The notes: generated from the letters alone by a model not told the origin. 11,597 nucleotides of DNA from SZUA-36 sp041570235 (GCA_041570235.1 JBFFWN010000100.1:1-11597), one strand, 5' to 3'. Shown: positions 1 through 7,270, counted from the first letter of the stretch. Translations and numbers: made by a program.

Positions 1-113
1 GAAGTCCTTTGGGCCCCATCTATCTGGGTCTAGGTTGGAGCGAGGAGCGGGCAGCGCTGATCTTTCTGCGCCTGGGTGCTGTTTTTGGCTCGCAAAGCAT
101 AGGCAGACGTTGA
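1..113 (+). CDS. C-terminal end of a probable outer-membrane beta-barrel domain (possibly patatin-like/NTE family), partial
   Basis: Only the last 36 codons of this gene lie in the window, read in the frame starting at base 3 and ending at TGA 111-113. The tail begins SPLGPIYLGLGWSEERA, continues with alternating hydrophobic residues and reaches LRLGAVF before a short polar end. A GPxYLG turn, a charged loop and a last strand ending in aromatic F is the pattern I recall at the C-terminus of bacterial patatin-like phospholipases with a fused surface-antigen (D15-type) barrel. It is also compatible with other barrels. Unusually, eight residues (GSQSIGRR) follow the F that would normally end the last strand. 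The frame is open from the left edge, and the other two plus frames give less protein-like sequence. It converges on pgk, with a single base between the two stop codons. The family assignment is inference from a very short piece. Confidence 0.5.
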   Translation, partial: SPLGPIYLGLGWSEERAALIFLRLGAVFGSQSIGRR

Positions 114-114
114 T

Positions 115-1293
115 TTAGCCCTTGTAACGCGCCTCCAGTGCAGCAACCGCGGGCAGGGTTTTTCCTTCAACATATTCGAGGAACGCACCACCCCCGGTGG
201 AAATATAACTGATACCGTCTGCGATATTGAACTGATCAATAGCCGCCAGCGTATCACCACCCCCTGCAATACTGAAGGCATCGGAAATTTCTATCGCATC
301 CGCCACGGCCCGTGTGCCTGCAGCAAAGTTATCAAATTCGAATACACCCACCGGACCATTCCAGATCACCGTACCGGCGCTCTGGATAATGGCGGCATAA
401 TCAATCGCGGTCAGCGGGCCTATATCGAGAATCATCTCGTCATCTTTAACCTCGTCGACAGAACGAACGGTAGCCTTGGCATCTTTTGAAAATGATGTTG
501 CCACCAGCACATCTTTGGGGATTGGGATCTCACCACCCTGCTGATGGGCCAGGCGAATCAGGCGTTGCGCCTCCTGTACCAGGTCTGGTTCATACAGTGA
601 CTTGCCGACATCGTGCCCGCTTGCCGCGATGAACGTATTGGCAATACCACCGCCAACGATCAACTTGTCCACCTTGGACATCAGGGCCTCGAGCACGGTC
701 AACTTGGTGGATACCTTTGAACCACCAACAATCGCCAGCATGGGCCGTTCAGGGTCCGTCAGTGCTTTTTCCAGTTCGAACAGCTCACGGCTGAGCAAGG
801 GACCGGCGCATGCCACGGGTGCAAACCTGGCAACGCCTTCCGTCGATGCCTGGGCGCGGTGAGCGGAGCCAAATGCGTCCATGACAAACACGTCACACAG
901 GGCGGCCATCGATTTGGCCAGTGCCCCGTCATTGCCTTTTTCACCCACGTTGAACCTGACGTTGTCGCAGAGAACAACTTCGCCCGGGTTGATGTCGAAT
1001 CCACCCAGCCAGGTTTTCTGGAACCGGACGGTCAAGCCCAGCAAGCCGGACAAATGTTCAGCAACAGGCGCCATCGAAAACTTGTCATTAAACTCACCTT
1101 CGACCGGCCGGCCAAGGTGTGACAACAGGATCACGGCTGCGCCGCGATCCAGTGCCAGTTTTATCGTAGGAACAGCTGCACGTATACGTGCATCCGATGT
1201 CACCCTGCCAGAATCAACCGGAACGTTAAAATCCTCACGAATCATGACGCGTTTACCATTAAGGTCGAGTTCGTCCATACGCAGGAATGACAT
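115..1293 (-). CDS. pgk: Phosphoglycerate kinase
   Basis: Cytosolic enzyme that interconverts 1,3-bisphosphoglycerate + ADP and 3-phosphoglycerate + ATP in glycolysis, gluconeogenesis and, where present, the Calvin cycle. The 392-residue product is full length for the bacterial family (about 387-400). Substrate-site residues are present: REDFNVP at about 19-25 (D21, N23), SHLGRP at 58-63 (H59, R62) and the AFGSAHRAQAS segment. The hinge/nucleotide region shows GGSKVSTKL, GGGIANTF, WNGPVGVFEF and GGGDT at 344-348. RED in place of the more widespread RVD is, from memory, common in gammaproteobacterial PGKs. An AGGAG lies at 1301-1305, seven bases before the ATG, which fixes the start. It is the last gene of the tkt-gap-pgk unit, 29 bases after gap. 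No obvious intrinsic terminator follows, because a convergent gene begins one base beyond the stop. Confidence 0.98.
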   Translation of the reverse strand: MSFLRMDELDLNGKRVMIREDFNVPVDSGRVTSDARIRAAVPTIKLALDRGAAVILLSHLGRPVEGEFNDKFSMAPVAEHLSGLLGLTVRFQKTWLGGFDINPGEVVLCDNVRFNVGEKGNDGALAKSMAALCDVFVMDAFGSAHRAQASTEGVARFAPVACAGPLLSRELFELEKALTDPERPMLAIVGGSKVSTKLTVLEALMSKVDKLIVGGGIANTFIAASGHDVGKSLYEPDLVQEAQRLIRLAHQQGGEIPIPKDVLVATSFSKDAKATVRSVDEVKDDEMILDIGPLTAIDYAAIIQSAGTVIWNGPVGVFEFDNFAAGTRAVADAIEISDAFSIAGGGDTLAAIDQFNIADGISYISTGGGAFLEYVEGKTLPAVAALEARYKG

Positions 1294-1322
1294 TGTGACT
1301 CTCCTAGTATCTGTTTATTTAA

Positions 1323-2330
1323 TCAGGCGTTCATCAACGCCAGGGTTGTATCGAGCATGCGACAACTGAAACCCCACTCGTTGTCATACCAACTAAGCAC
1401 CTTAACCATGTTGCCTTCCATGACACGGGTCAGACCGGCATCAAAAATGGAAGAGCGCGGGTCGTGGTTGAAGTCGATCGATACCAGTGGCTCATCATTG
1501 TAACCCAGTATTCCCTTGAGGCCACCTTCTGCAGCAGCTTTGACAACAGCGTTAACCTCTTCAATGGTTGTCGCACGTTTGGCCGTGAAGGTCAGGTCAA
1601 CTACGGATACGTTGATGGTTGGAACACGCATGGAGAAACCATCCAGTTTTCCATTGAGCTCAGGTAAAACCATACCGACTGCAGCTGCTGCACCGGTCTT
1701 GGTCGGAATCTGGCTCATGGTGGCCGAGCGGGCGCGGCGCAGGTCGCTATGCAGCACGTCGGTCAGAACCTGGTCATTGGTGTAAGCATGAATGGTGGTC
1801 ATCAAACCATGTTCAATACCGATGCTTTCGTGCAGAACCTTGGCAATAGGCGCCAGGCAGTTGGTGGTGCAGGATGCATTGGAAATAACAACGTCACTGG
1901 ATTTCAGGGTGTCGTGGTTAACGCCGTAGACAATGGTATTGTCGACGTTTTGACCCGGGGCTGAAACAATGACTTTCTTGGCGCCGGCGGTGATATGCGC
2001 ACCGGCAGTTTCTTTACTGCGGAACAAACCGGTACATTCCATTACCACGTCAACACCGAGCTCTGCCCAGGGTAATTTTGATGGATCACGCTCAGCATAT
2101 ACCTTAACGCGGTCACCATTGATGACCAGGTCGCCATCCTGAACCTCAACGGTTCCGGGGAATTTGCCATGTGCGGTATCGTAACGGGTCAGGTGGGCAT
2201 TGCTTTTTGCATCACCCAGGTCATTGATGGCCACGATACGGATTTCATCTGTACGGCCCAATTCATACAAAGCGCGCATGATATTGCGGCCGATACGCCC
2301 ATAGCCATTAATAGCAACTTTAACTGTCAT
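1323..2330 (-). CDS. gap: Type I glyceraldehyde-3-phosphate dehydrogenase
   Basis: Oxidises and phosphorylates glyceraldehyde-3-phosphate to 1,3-bisphosphoglycerate using NAD(P), feeding the pgk product encoded next. The product has 335 residues, the usual family length. It has the N-terminal Rossmann motif INGYGRIGR (7-15), INDL with an acidic D37 at the end of strand 2 (typical of NAD preference), the catalytic SCTTNC with C154, the catalytic-pair histidine H181 in TTIHAYTNDQ, the DLRRARSA loop and the C-terminal WYDNEWG. Residues just before that loop read VLHSD rather than the LPHKD of classical NAD-specific Bacillus enzymes, so coenzyme use is likely NAD but not certain. AGGAG at 2338-2342 lies seven bases before the ATG. 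It sits 21 bases after tkt and 29 before pgk, so it is almost certainly cotranscribed. SDLRRARS shows it is not obviously the E4P-dehydrogenase (epd) of the Pseudomonas tkt-epd-pgk order. Confidence 0.97.
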   Translation of the reverse strand: MTVKVAINGYGRIGRNIMRALYELGRTDEIRIVAINDLGDAKSNAHLTRYDTAHGKFPGTVEVQDGDLVINGDRVKVYAERDPSKLPWAELGVDVVMECTGLFRSKETAGAHITAGAKKVIVSAPGQNVDNTIVYGVNHDTLKSSDVVISNASCTTNCLAPIAKVLHESIGIEHGLMTTIHAYTNDQVLTDVLHSDLRRARSATMSQIPTKTGAAAAVGMVLPELNGKLDGFSMRVPTINVSVVDLTFTAKRATTIEEVNAVVKAAAEGGLKGILGYNDEPLVSIDFNHDPRSSIFDAGLTRVMEGNMVKVLSWYDNEWGFSCRMLDTTLALMNA

Positions 2331-2351
2331 TTTAACTCTCCTCTATTTTGA

Positions 2352-4352
2352 TCATTCATCAAGCAACGCTTTTAGCGTATTGCTGACGTTCTCTTTTGTT
2401 AAACCATAAAACTCGAATAATTCATTTGCCGGTGCAGATGCGCCAAAACTGTCAATCGCAATGATTTTGCCCTGGTCTCCTACGAAAGGATGCCAGTAGT
2501 GGCCGACGCCGGCTTCAACTGCGACGCGCGCTTTGCAGGCCGGCAACAGGACCGAATCCTGATAGTCGGGCTCCTGGGCCATAAAGCGACCCGGGTTTGG
2601 CATGGAAACCACCCGCACGTGAATGTCCTGTGCAGACAGAATGTCTGCTGCATCCATGGCCAGACCCACCTCGGAACCGGTGGCGATAAGAATCCCATCA
2701 CAGGGGCCATCAGCCTCGCGTAGCACGTAACCGCCACGCGCAACATTCGCCACCTGCTCATCATTACGCTGCTGGTGCGGCACGGTCTGACGGGTAAAAA
2801 CCAAGGCGCTCGGCGTTGAGCTTTCTTCAATGGCGCACTTCCACGCCACAAGCGATTCAACCGTGTCGCAAGGACGCCATACGCTCAAATTGGGAATCAA
2901 ACGCAAACTGGCAACCTGTTCGACCGGTTGATGGGTGGGGCCATCTTCACCGAGGCCGACGGAATCATGCGTGTATACGTGGATGCAGTGCGCCGGCATA
3001 AGGGCCGACATCCTGATGGCATTGCGTGCATAATCCGAAAACACCAGGAATGTCGCATGGTAGGGCACAAAACCACCATGCAAAGCCAGGCCGTTACAAA
3101 TGGCGGTCATACCAAATTCGCGCACCCCAAAATAGATGTAATTGCCGTCATTGGTGTTTTTCGTTACATCAACGCTTTGCTTCCAGATCGTGTTGTTGGA
3201 CGGCGCCAGGTCGGCCGAACCGCCAATCAGTTCTTTCAACATCGGTCCAAACGAATCCAGTGCAATTTGGGATGATTTGCGCGTTGCAACATTTCCGCCC
3301 TCTTCCTGGAGGTCGGCGATGATTTTGGCGGTAGCCTGCTTCCAGTTCTCCGGCAGGTCTCCTCGCATTCTGCGGCTATATTCAGCCGCCAGTTCCGGAA
3401 AGGCCTCACGGTAGGCGGTAAACCGCTCATTCCACCCTGATTCTGAAGCAGCCCCACTTGACCTGGCATCCCAACCCTCATAAATATCTTCAGGTATTTC
3501 AAATGGCGGATGACTCCACCCCAGTGATTCCCGGGCGGCCGCGACTTCATCGTGACCCAGTGGTGATCCGTGGGTTGCTGACGTACCCTGTTTGTTGGGC
3601 GCACCAAAACCGATTACCGTACGACAGCAAATCAGTGTCGGTTTATGTTTTTCCGCCTTTGCCGTGCTGATCGCCTGAGTGAGCTCAGCAGGATCATGTC
3701 CGTCCACGTCCCGAATCACCTGCCAGCCATAGGCTTCGAAGCGTGCGGGCGTATTGTCGGTAAACCAGCCCTGGACTTCACCGTCAATTGAAATCCCGTT
3801 ATCGTCCCAGAACACGATCAGCTTACCCAGTTCCAGGGTACCCGCCAATGAACAGGCTTCGTGAGAAATACCTTCCATCATGCAACCATCACCCATGAAC
3901 ACCCAGGTATGGTGATCTACGATATCGTGTCCGGGCTGGTTGAAACGATTGGCAAGCACTTTTTCCCCCAGCGCCATGCCTACGGCATTGGCAATACCCT
4001 GCCCCAGGGGACCCGTGGTGGTTTCTACGCCGGGCGCTTCTCCAAACTCCGGATGCCCCGCGGTCTTCGAATGCAATTGGCGGAAATCTTTAATCTCCTC
4101 CATGGGAAGGTCGTAACCGGTCAGGTGCAAAACGGAATACAACAACATGGACGCATGCCCATTGGACAGGACAAATCGATCACGGTCCCACCACTGCGGG
4201 TTCGCAGGGTTGTATTTGAGGAAGTCACTCCAAAGTACCTGGGCAATATCCGCCATACCCATGGGTGCACCGGGGTGACCGGAGTTGGCTTTTTGAATAG
4301 CGTCCATGGAAAGAGCACGGACTGCATTAGCGAGTTCACGTCGTGTGGGCAT
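2352..4352 (-). CDS. tkt: Transketolase
   Basis: Thiamine-diphosphate enzyme that moves two-carbon units between ketose and aldose phosphates in the non-oxidative pentose-phosphate pathway and the Calvin cycle. The 666-residue product matches E. coli TktA (663) in length. Active-site histidines fall at the E. coli numbers: H26 in SGHPGAPMG, H66 in SNGHASML and H100 in TAGHPEFG. The ThDP/Mg fold GDGCMMEG starts at G154, with D155 and N185 (DDNGIS) as metal ligands. GVREFGM carries the cofactor-activating glutamate, and THDSVGLGEDGPTHQP is the conserved C-terminal-half loop. The start MPTRRELANAVRAL aligns with the E. coli N-terminus, and AGGAA at 4361-4365 lies eight bases upstream. It is the first gene of the tkt-gap-pgk unit. 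A candidate promoter lies about 75 bases upstream in a GATC-rich interval. All expected catalytic residues are present and nothing looks degraded. Confidence 0.98.
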   Translation of the reverse strand: MPTRRELANAVRALSMDAIQKANSGHPGAPMGMADIAQVLWSDFLKYNPANPQWWDRDRFVLSNGHASMLLYSVLHLTGYDLPMEEIKDFRQLHSKTAGHPEFGEAPGVETTTGPLGQGIANAVGMALGEKVLANRFNQPGHDIVDHHTWVFMGDGCMMEGISHEACSLAGTLELGKLIVFWDDNGISIDGEVQGWFTDNTPARFEAYGWQVIRDVDGHDPAELTQAISTAKAEKHKPTLICCRTVIGFGAPNKQGTSATHGSPLGHDEVAAARESLGWSHPPFEIPEDIYEGWDARSSGAASESGWNERFTAYREAFPELAAEYSRRMRGDLPENWKQATAKIIADLQEEGGNVATRKSSQIALDSFGPMLKELIGGSADLAPSNNTIWKQSVDVTKNTNDGNYIYFGVREFGMTAICNGLALHGGFVPYHATFLVFSDYARNAIRMSALMPAHCIHVYTHDSVGLGEDGPTHQPVEQVASLRLIPNLSVWRPCDTVESLVAWKCAIEESSTPSALVFTRQTVPHQQRNDEQVANVARGGYVLREADGPCDGILIATGSEVGLAMDAADILSAQDIHVRVVSMPNPGRFMAQEPDYQDSVLLPACKARVAVEAGVGHYWHPFVGDQGKIIAIDSFGASAPANELFEFYGLTKENVSNTLKALLDE

Positions 4353-4427
4353 TTGGGGTATTCCTGATCCTGAGTAATATCGCGACTGAAAAATAAATAA
4401 GGAAATTCTTTACCAAAAAGTATTCAA

Positions 4428-4456
4428 CTTTTAATTTTCGCTGATCGGAGTATCAA
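4428..4456 (-). promoter_or_regulatory. Candidate sigma70-type promoter for tkt-gap-pgk
   Basis: On the minus strand TTGATA (4451-4456; 5/6 match to the -35 consensus) is followed by a 17-base spacer and TAAAAG (4428-4433; 4/6 match to -10). The optimal spacer and an AT-rich flank support it. Transcription would start near 4421, giving a leader of roughly 70 bases. One CTGATC word falls inside the spacer (4441-4446). The call is by eye; the -10 is weak. Confidence 0.35.
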
Positions 4457-4461
4457 TAAGC

Positions 4462-4489
4462 AAGCGCCAGCAGTAATTAGCAGGCGCTT
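4462..4489 (-). terminator. Possible terminator hairpin after the usp-symporter unit
   Basis: AAGCGCC (4462-4468) and GGCGCTT (4483-4489) form a perfect 7-base-pair GC-rich stem, extendable by two pairs past a mismatch, with an AT-rich loop. It lies 33 bases after the symporter stop codon in the direction of its transcription. The following bases (GCTTATTGATACT) are only moderately U-rich, so this is a weak intrinsic terminator or an mRNA-stabilising hairpin. It also sits just upstream of the proposed tkt -35 box. Confidence 0.4.
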
Positions 4490-4522
4490 TCGGCACGATT
4501 ATTGATCAGGATCAGAGGCGCC

Positions 4523-6046
4523 TTAATTGGTTTTCACCAGCCGGCCCGACTTGTAGTCATCCCAATATTCGTTCAGTTCCTTCTTGACAACCGGCAACAG
4601 GAAATAACAGCCAAGCAGATTGGGAAACGCCATCGCAAAAATCATGGCATCCGAGAAGTCGATCACAGCACCCAGTTGCATGGATGATCCGATCACTACA
4701 AATATCAGGAAAAGCAACTTGTACGAAAGGTCGGTGGCCTTGTTTTCTCCGAACAGGAAGGTCCAGGCTTTGAGGCCATAGTAGGACCAGGAGATCATCG
4801 TCGAGAATGCAAACAGCATTACCGCGACGGTCAGGACATAGGGAAACCAGGCGAAAGTTGATTCAAATGCTTTTGAGGTCAATTGTACGCCGGCGCTTGG
4901 GTCGACCGATGGATCCCAGGTGCCGGTGATGATGATCACCAGTGCCGTGATGGTACAAACCACGATCGTATCGATAAAGGGCTCATACAAAGCCACAAAG
5001 CCTTCGGTCACCGGCCGGTTGGTCTGCACGGCCGAATGGGCGATCGCTGCCGACCCAACGCCGGCCTCGTTGGAGAACGCTGCACGCTTGAAACCCTGGA
5101 ATAAAACGCCGATCACACCGCCGGAAATGCCCTCGGCGGTAAACGCTCCATCAAAAATAGCAACAAAGGCGCCCGGTAGAGCGGGCAAATTCATCAGGAT
5201 AATCGCTACGCCGGCGGTGACATAAATGATCGCCATGAAAGGAACGATCTTCGACGTTACCCTGGCGATACCCTTGATACCACCCATAATCACCAGGCCA
5301 ACCAATGAAGCAACGATCAGGCCAAATAGCCAGCCCTTGTCTGCCATCCAGCCACTGTCACCACCGGTGACGTTGACCAATTGCGCGAAACTCTGGTTAG
5401 CCTGAAACATATTGCCGCCGCCAAAAGATCCGCCGACGCAAAAAATGGCGAACATAACGGCAAGCACTTTACCCAGCATTGCAAAGCTGGTGCCTCTTTC
5501 CGCCAGGCCTTTTGTCAGGTAATACATCGGACCACCTGAAACGGTCCCATCGGGCAGTTCTTTGCGATACTTCACACCAAGCGTACATTCGGTGAACTTG
5601 GATGACATACCCAAAAAACCCGCCAGGATCATCCAGAACGTTGCACCCGGCCCGCCGAGAGAGACGGCTATGGCGACGCCTGCGATATTGCCAAGCCCGA
5701 CGGTACCGGACAATGCCGTTGCCAATGCCTGAAAATGGGTGACTTCGCCAGCCGCTTCGGGGTCGTGGTAGTCGCCACGCACCAATTGGAAGCCATGCTT
5801 GAGCGCCCGCAGGTTAATGAAGTTGAAATAAAGCGTGAAAATGGTCGCAGCAAGGATCAACCAGACGAGTACGAAGGGTATATCCACACCGGCGACCGGG
5901 AAGGATGAAAAAACGAAACCGGTAACCGCATCGGCGTAGGGCTTTACCGCCAGGTTGATCCTTTCATCGATACCTATTTCGGCAAAAACGGGAAAACTGG
6001 TTAAAAGACAGATGAAGGTGGTGATTCCCACTCTTAATTTTGACAT
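4523..6046 (-). CDS. Alanine/glycine:cation symporter (AGCS family)
   Basis: Inner-membrane secondary transporter that imports small neutral amino acids (D/L-alanine, glycine) with Na+ or H+; relatives include B. subtilis AlsT and E. coli YaaJ. The 507-residue product is rich in hydrophobic spans (roughly ten to eleven). The family core is clear: GTVGLGNIAGVAIAV at 114-128, then GGPGATFWMILAGFLGM (131-147), close to the AGCS signature, then KYRKELPDGTVSGGPMYYL and, further on, FSNEAGVGSAAIAHS. The N-terminus (about 1-22, FICLLTSFPVFA) looks like a signal sequence or an extra helix, a feature of some longer family members. GGAG at 6054-6057 lies seven bases before the ATG and supports this start. 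It follows usp by only 22 bases, so the two are probably cotranscribed. Substrate and coupling ion cannot be fixed from sequence alone. Confidence 0.95.
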   Translation of the reverse strand: MSKLRVGITTFICLLTSFPVFAEIGIDERINLAVKPYADAVTGFVFSSFPVAGVDIPFVLVWLILAATIFTLYFNFINLRALKHGFQLVRGDYHDPEAAGEVTHFQALATALSGTVGLGNIAGVAIAVSLGGPGATFWMILAGFLGMSSKFTECTLGVKYRKELPDGTVSGGPMYYLTKGLAERGTSFAMLGKVLAVMFAIFCVGGSFGGGNMFQANQSFAQLVNVTGGDSGWMADKGWLFGLIVASLVGLVIMGGIKGIARVTSKIVPFMAIIYVTAGVAIILMNLPALPGAFVAIFDGAFTAEGISGGVIGVLFQGFKRAAFSNEAGVGSAAIAHSAVQTNRPVTEGFVALYEPFIDTIVVCTITALVIIITGTWDPSVDPSAGVQLTSKAFESTFAWFPYVLTVAVMLFAFSTMISWSYYGLKAWTFLFGENKATDLSYKLLFLIFVVIGSSMQLGAVIDFSDAMIFAMAFPNLLGCYFLLPVVKKELNEYWDDYKSGRLVKTN

Positions 6047-6068
6047 TTATTATCTCCGCTAGGTTGGT

Positions 6069-6503
6069 CTACGGTACAACGGTTACAGCGCAATCTGCAC
6101 TTTGCACCAGGCGACTGCCTACGCTGCCAAATACATGCGACTTGAGTTTTGAGGTCCCCTGGCGACCCAGGATGATATTTGACACACCTTTTGACCGGGC
6201 AAGTGCGTTCAGGGTATCCGCAACATGTCCATGCCGAACCAGTCCTTCTGCATCAATGCCCTGTTCTTTCAAGCGGGCGACAACCGGATCAATGACCTCT
6301 GAGTATGCGCGCTGCAGTTCTTCTTCGCGCCGTTTATGCCGCTGTGCATTTTCCTCAACCGTTGAAAACGAAAACTGTGACCACTCGATCACATGGGCAA
6401 CATACAGGCGTGCCCCGGAAGCTTTGGCCTGAGCGATAGCGTACTCGATAGCCCGCTCCCCACACTCACTACAGTCGACTGCAACCATCAAAACGGAACT
6501 CAT
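6069..6503 (-). CDS. Universal stress protein, UspA family, with intact ATP-binding motif
   Basis: Small cytosolic nucleotide-binding protein of one Usp domain, 144 residues, the standard single-domain length. The first strand carries the conserved acidic VAVDCSE (D10). The C-terminal ATP motif G-x2-G-x9-G-(S/T) is exact: G113, G116, then G126-S127, followed by the usual VGSRLVQSADCAVTVV end. It is therefore probably an ATP-binding (MJ0577-like) Usp rather than the non-binding UspA type. GGAG at 6512-6515, eight bases before the ATG, supports the start. It is the first gene of a two-gene unit with the AGCS symporter, 22 bases downstream. Usp domains often accompany or are fused to transporters, so a role in adjusting amino-acid uptake to stress or energy state is plausible, but this is inference. 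Confidence 0.93.
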   Translation of the reverse strand: MSSVLMVAVDCSECGERAIEYAIAQAKASGARLYVAHVIEWSQFSFSTVEENAQRHKRREEELQRAYSEVIDPVVARLKEQGIDAEGLVRHGHVADTLNALARSKGVSNIILGRQGTSKLKSHVFGSVGSRLVQSADCAVTVVP

Positions 6504-6568
6504 CTGCTTCTCTCCCCGGTACCCGTATCCAGTTAGTTTAAAACAATAGGCGCAAAAAATAAGCAGCG

Positions 6569-6577
6569 ACTATACCA
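6569..6577 (-). promoter_or_regulatory. Candidate extended -10 promoter for usp and the symporter
   Basis: The minus strand reads TGGTATAGT, i.e. TGn followed by TATAGT (5/6 match to TATAAT), an extended -10 element that can work without a good -35. No convincing -35 is seen 17 bases upstream. Transcription would begin near 6562, about 60 bases before the usp ATG. This lets usp be transcribed separately from the upstream thioredoxin-like gene. Confidence 0.35.
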
Positions 6578-6630
6578 TCAAAACAGGGATGATGAGACTT
6601 TTGGAGGCTGAAGCGAACTCACAGAGGGTT

Positions 6631-7191
6631 TCAGGCGTCCTGCTTCCACTTAATCGAACATCCCATGGATGGAACCTGCGACTCAGGACCAATGCCGGTG
6701 AGGGCGACCTGCTTCATGGCTTCGAACAATTCCCGGGTCTGGGTGTCGTCATCGGACTTGGGGCCCGCCGCATCCAGGCGACCCCGGTATTGCAGTTCAA
6801 GGTTCTTGTTATATCCAAAAAAATCAGGCGTGCAGACCGCGCCATAGGCCCTTGCAACCGATTGTGTCCGGTCCAGCAAGTAGGGAAAGGGAAAGTGGAA
6901 CTCTTCAGACATCAAGCGCATATTTTCGAAAGAATCTTCAGGGTAGCTGACCGTGTCATTGGGCATGATGGCCACGCTGTTGACTCCCAATTGCTTCAGC
7001 TCAGCAGTATCACGCACCAACTTCTTGCGAATGGCTTTCACATAGGGACAATGATTGCTGATAAACATGATCAACAAGCCGTTTTCTCCGCGGCATTTTT
7101 CCAAAGTCCATTGCTGCCCATCAACGCCGGGCAGGGAGAACCCGACCGCCTTTTTCCCAAACTCGCATACCGGCGTTTTCAAACTGACCAT
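6631..7191 (-). CDS. Thioredoxin-fold peroxiredoxin-like protein (PRX-like 1 / AhpC-TSA related), SxxC variant
   Basis: A single thioredoxin-fold domain of 186 residues, probably cytosolic: no signal peptide is visible. N-terminal LKTPVCEFG and FSLPGVDGQ match the conserved opening of the thioredoxin-family group related to AhpC/TSA peroxiredoxins. Further family blocks are IMFISNHCPYV (41-51), YPEDSFENM, the cis-proline-like AYGAVCTPDFFGYN (115-128), YRGRLD and the C-terminal GCSIKW with C178. The family usually reads CNHCPY; here the first cysteine is serine (S45, codon AGC), leaving C48. Its role is presumably thiol-dependent redox defence, but no substrate is established for this group. 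The ATG is preceded by GGGAAGAG at 7196-7203 and, about 30 bases upstream, by a perfect TATAAT. It is probably monocistronic, since usp has its own candidate promoter. Confidence 0.9.
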   Translation of the reverse strand: MVSLKTPVCEFGKKAVGFSLPGVDGQQWTLEKCRGENGLLIMFISNHCPYVKAIRKKLVRDTAELKQLGVNSVAIMPNDTVSYPEDSFENMRLMSEEFHFPFPYLLDRTQSVARAYGAVCTPDFFGYNKNLELQYRGRLDAAGPKSDDDTQTRELFEAMKQVALTGIGPESQVPSMGCSIKWKQDA

Positions 7192-7220
7192 TTCACTCTT
7201 CCCAAATCGATCAAAGGTTC

Positions 7221-7229
7221 ATTATATCA
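7221..7229 (-). promoter_or_regulatory. Extended -10 promoter for the thioredoxin-like gene
   Basis: The minus strand reads TGATATAAT: a perfect TATAAT with the TGn extension. No good -35 is apparent at 17 bases. The predicted start near 7214 gives a short leader of about 20-25 bases that contains the GGGAAGAG ribosome-binding site. Confidence 0.5.
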
Positions 7230-7270
7230 GGCTGAGCGGCCAATTCTTAGAAGCAAAAGCCCAGGAGTTT

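Larger units (their letters stand above)
4364..4515. promoter_or_regulatory. Cluster of four CTGATC words (inverted arrangement) upstream of tkt
   Basis: The word CTGATC occurs on the plus strand at 4364-4369 and 4441-4446, and twice in tandem on the minus strand at 4504-4515. The outer copies form a perfect 10-base inverted repeat: CTGATCCTGA at 4364-4373 and TCAGGATCAG at 4506-4515. By a simple estimate one such word is expected about 0.1 times in an interval of this size. One copy is within the spacer of the proposed tkt promoter, one is next to the tkt ribosome-binding site, and the pair is just beyond the symporter stop codon. It could be an operator or a set of Dam-methylation sites. 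The grouping was noticed after the fact, so chance is possible. Confidence 0.3.

Noticed and set aside
1..20. ATG on the minus strand beginning MGPKGL as start of a pyk or fba gene after pgk
   Set aside because: It matches neither family's N-terminus and has no ribosome-binding site; the plus-strand barrel-like tail explains the bases better.
881..1369. Plus-strand open frame of 162 codons antisense to pgk and the end of gap
   Set aside because: It covers a fully conserved kinase gene and crosses into the next gene; composition is serine/arginine-rich as expected for a shadow.
1323..2330. Erythrose-4-phosphate dehydrogenase (epd) instead of gap
   Set aside because: Gene order tkt-x-pgk suggested it, but the product carries normal GAPDH motifs throughout (SCTTNC, DLRRARS, WYDNEWG) at GAPDH length.
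3861..4367. Plus-strand open frame of 168 codons antisense to the start of tkt
   Set aside because: It covers conserved transketolase active-site codons and shows no recognisable domain.
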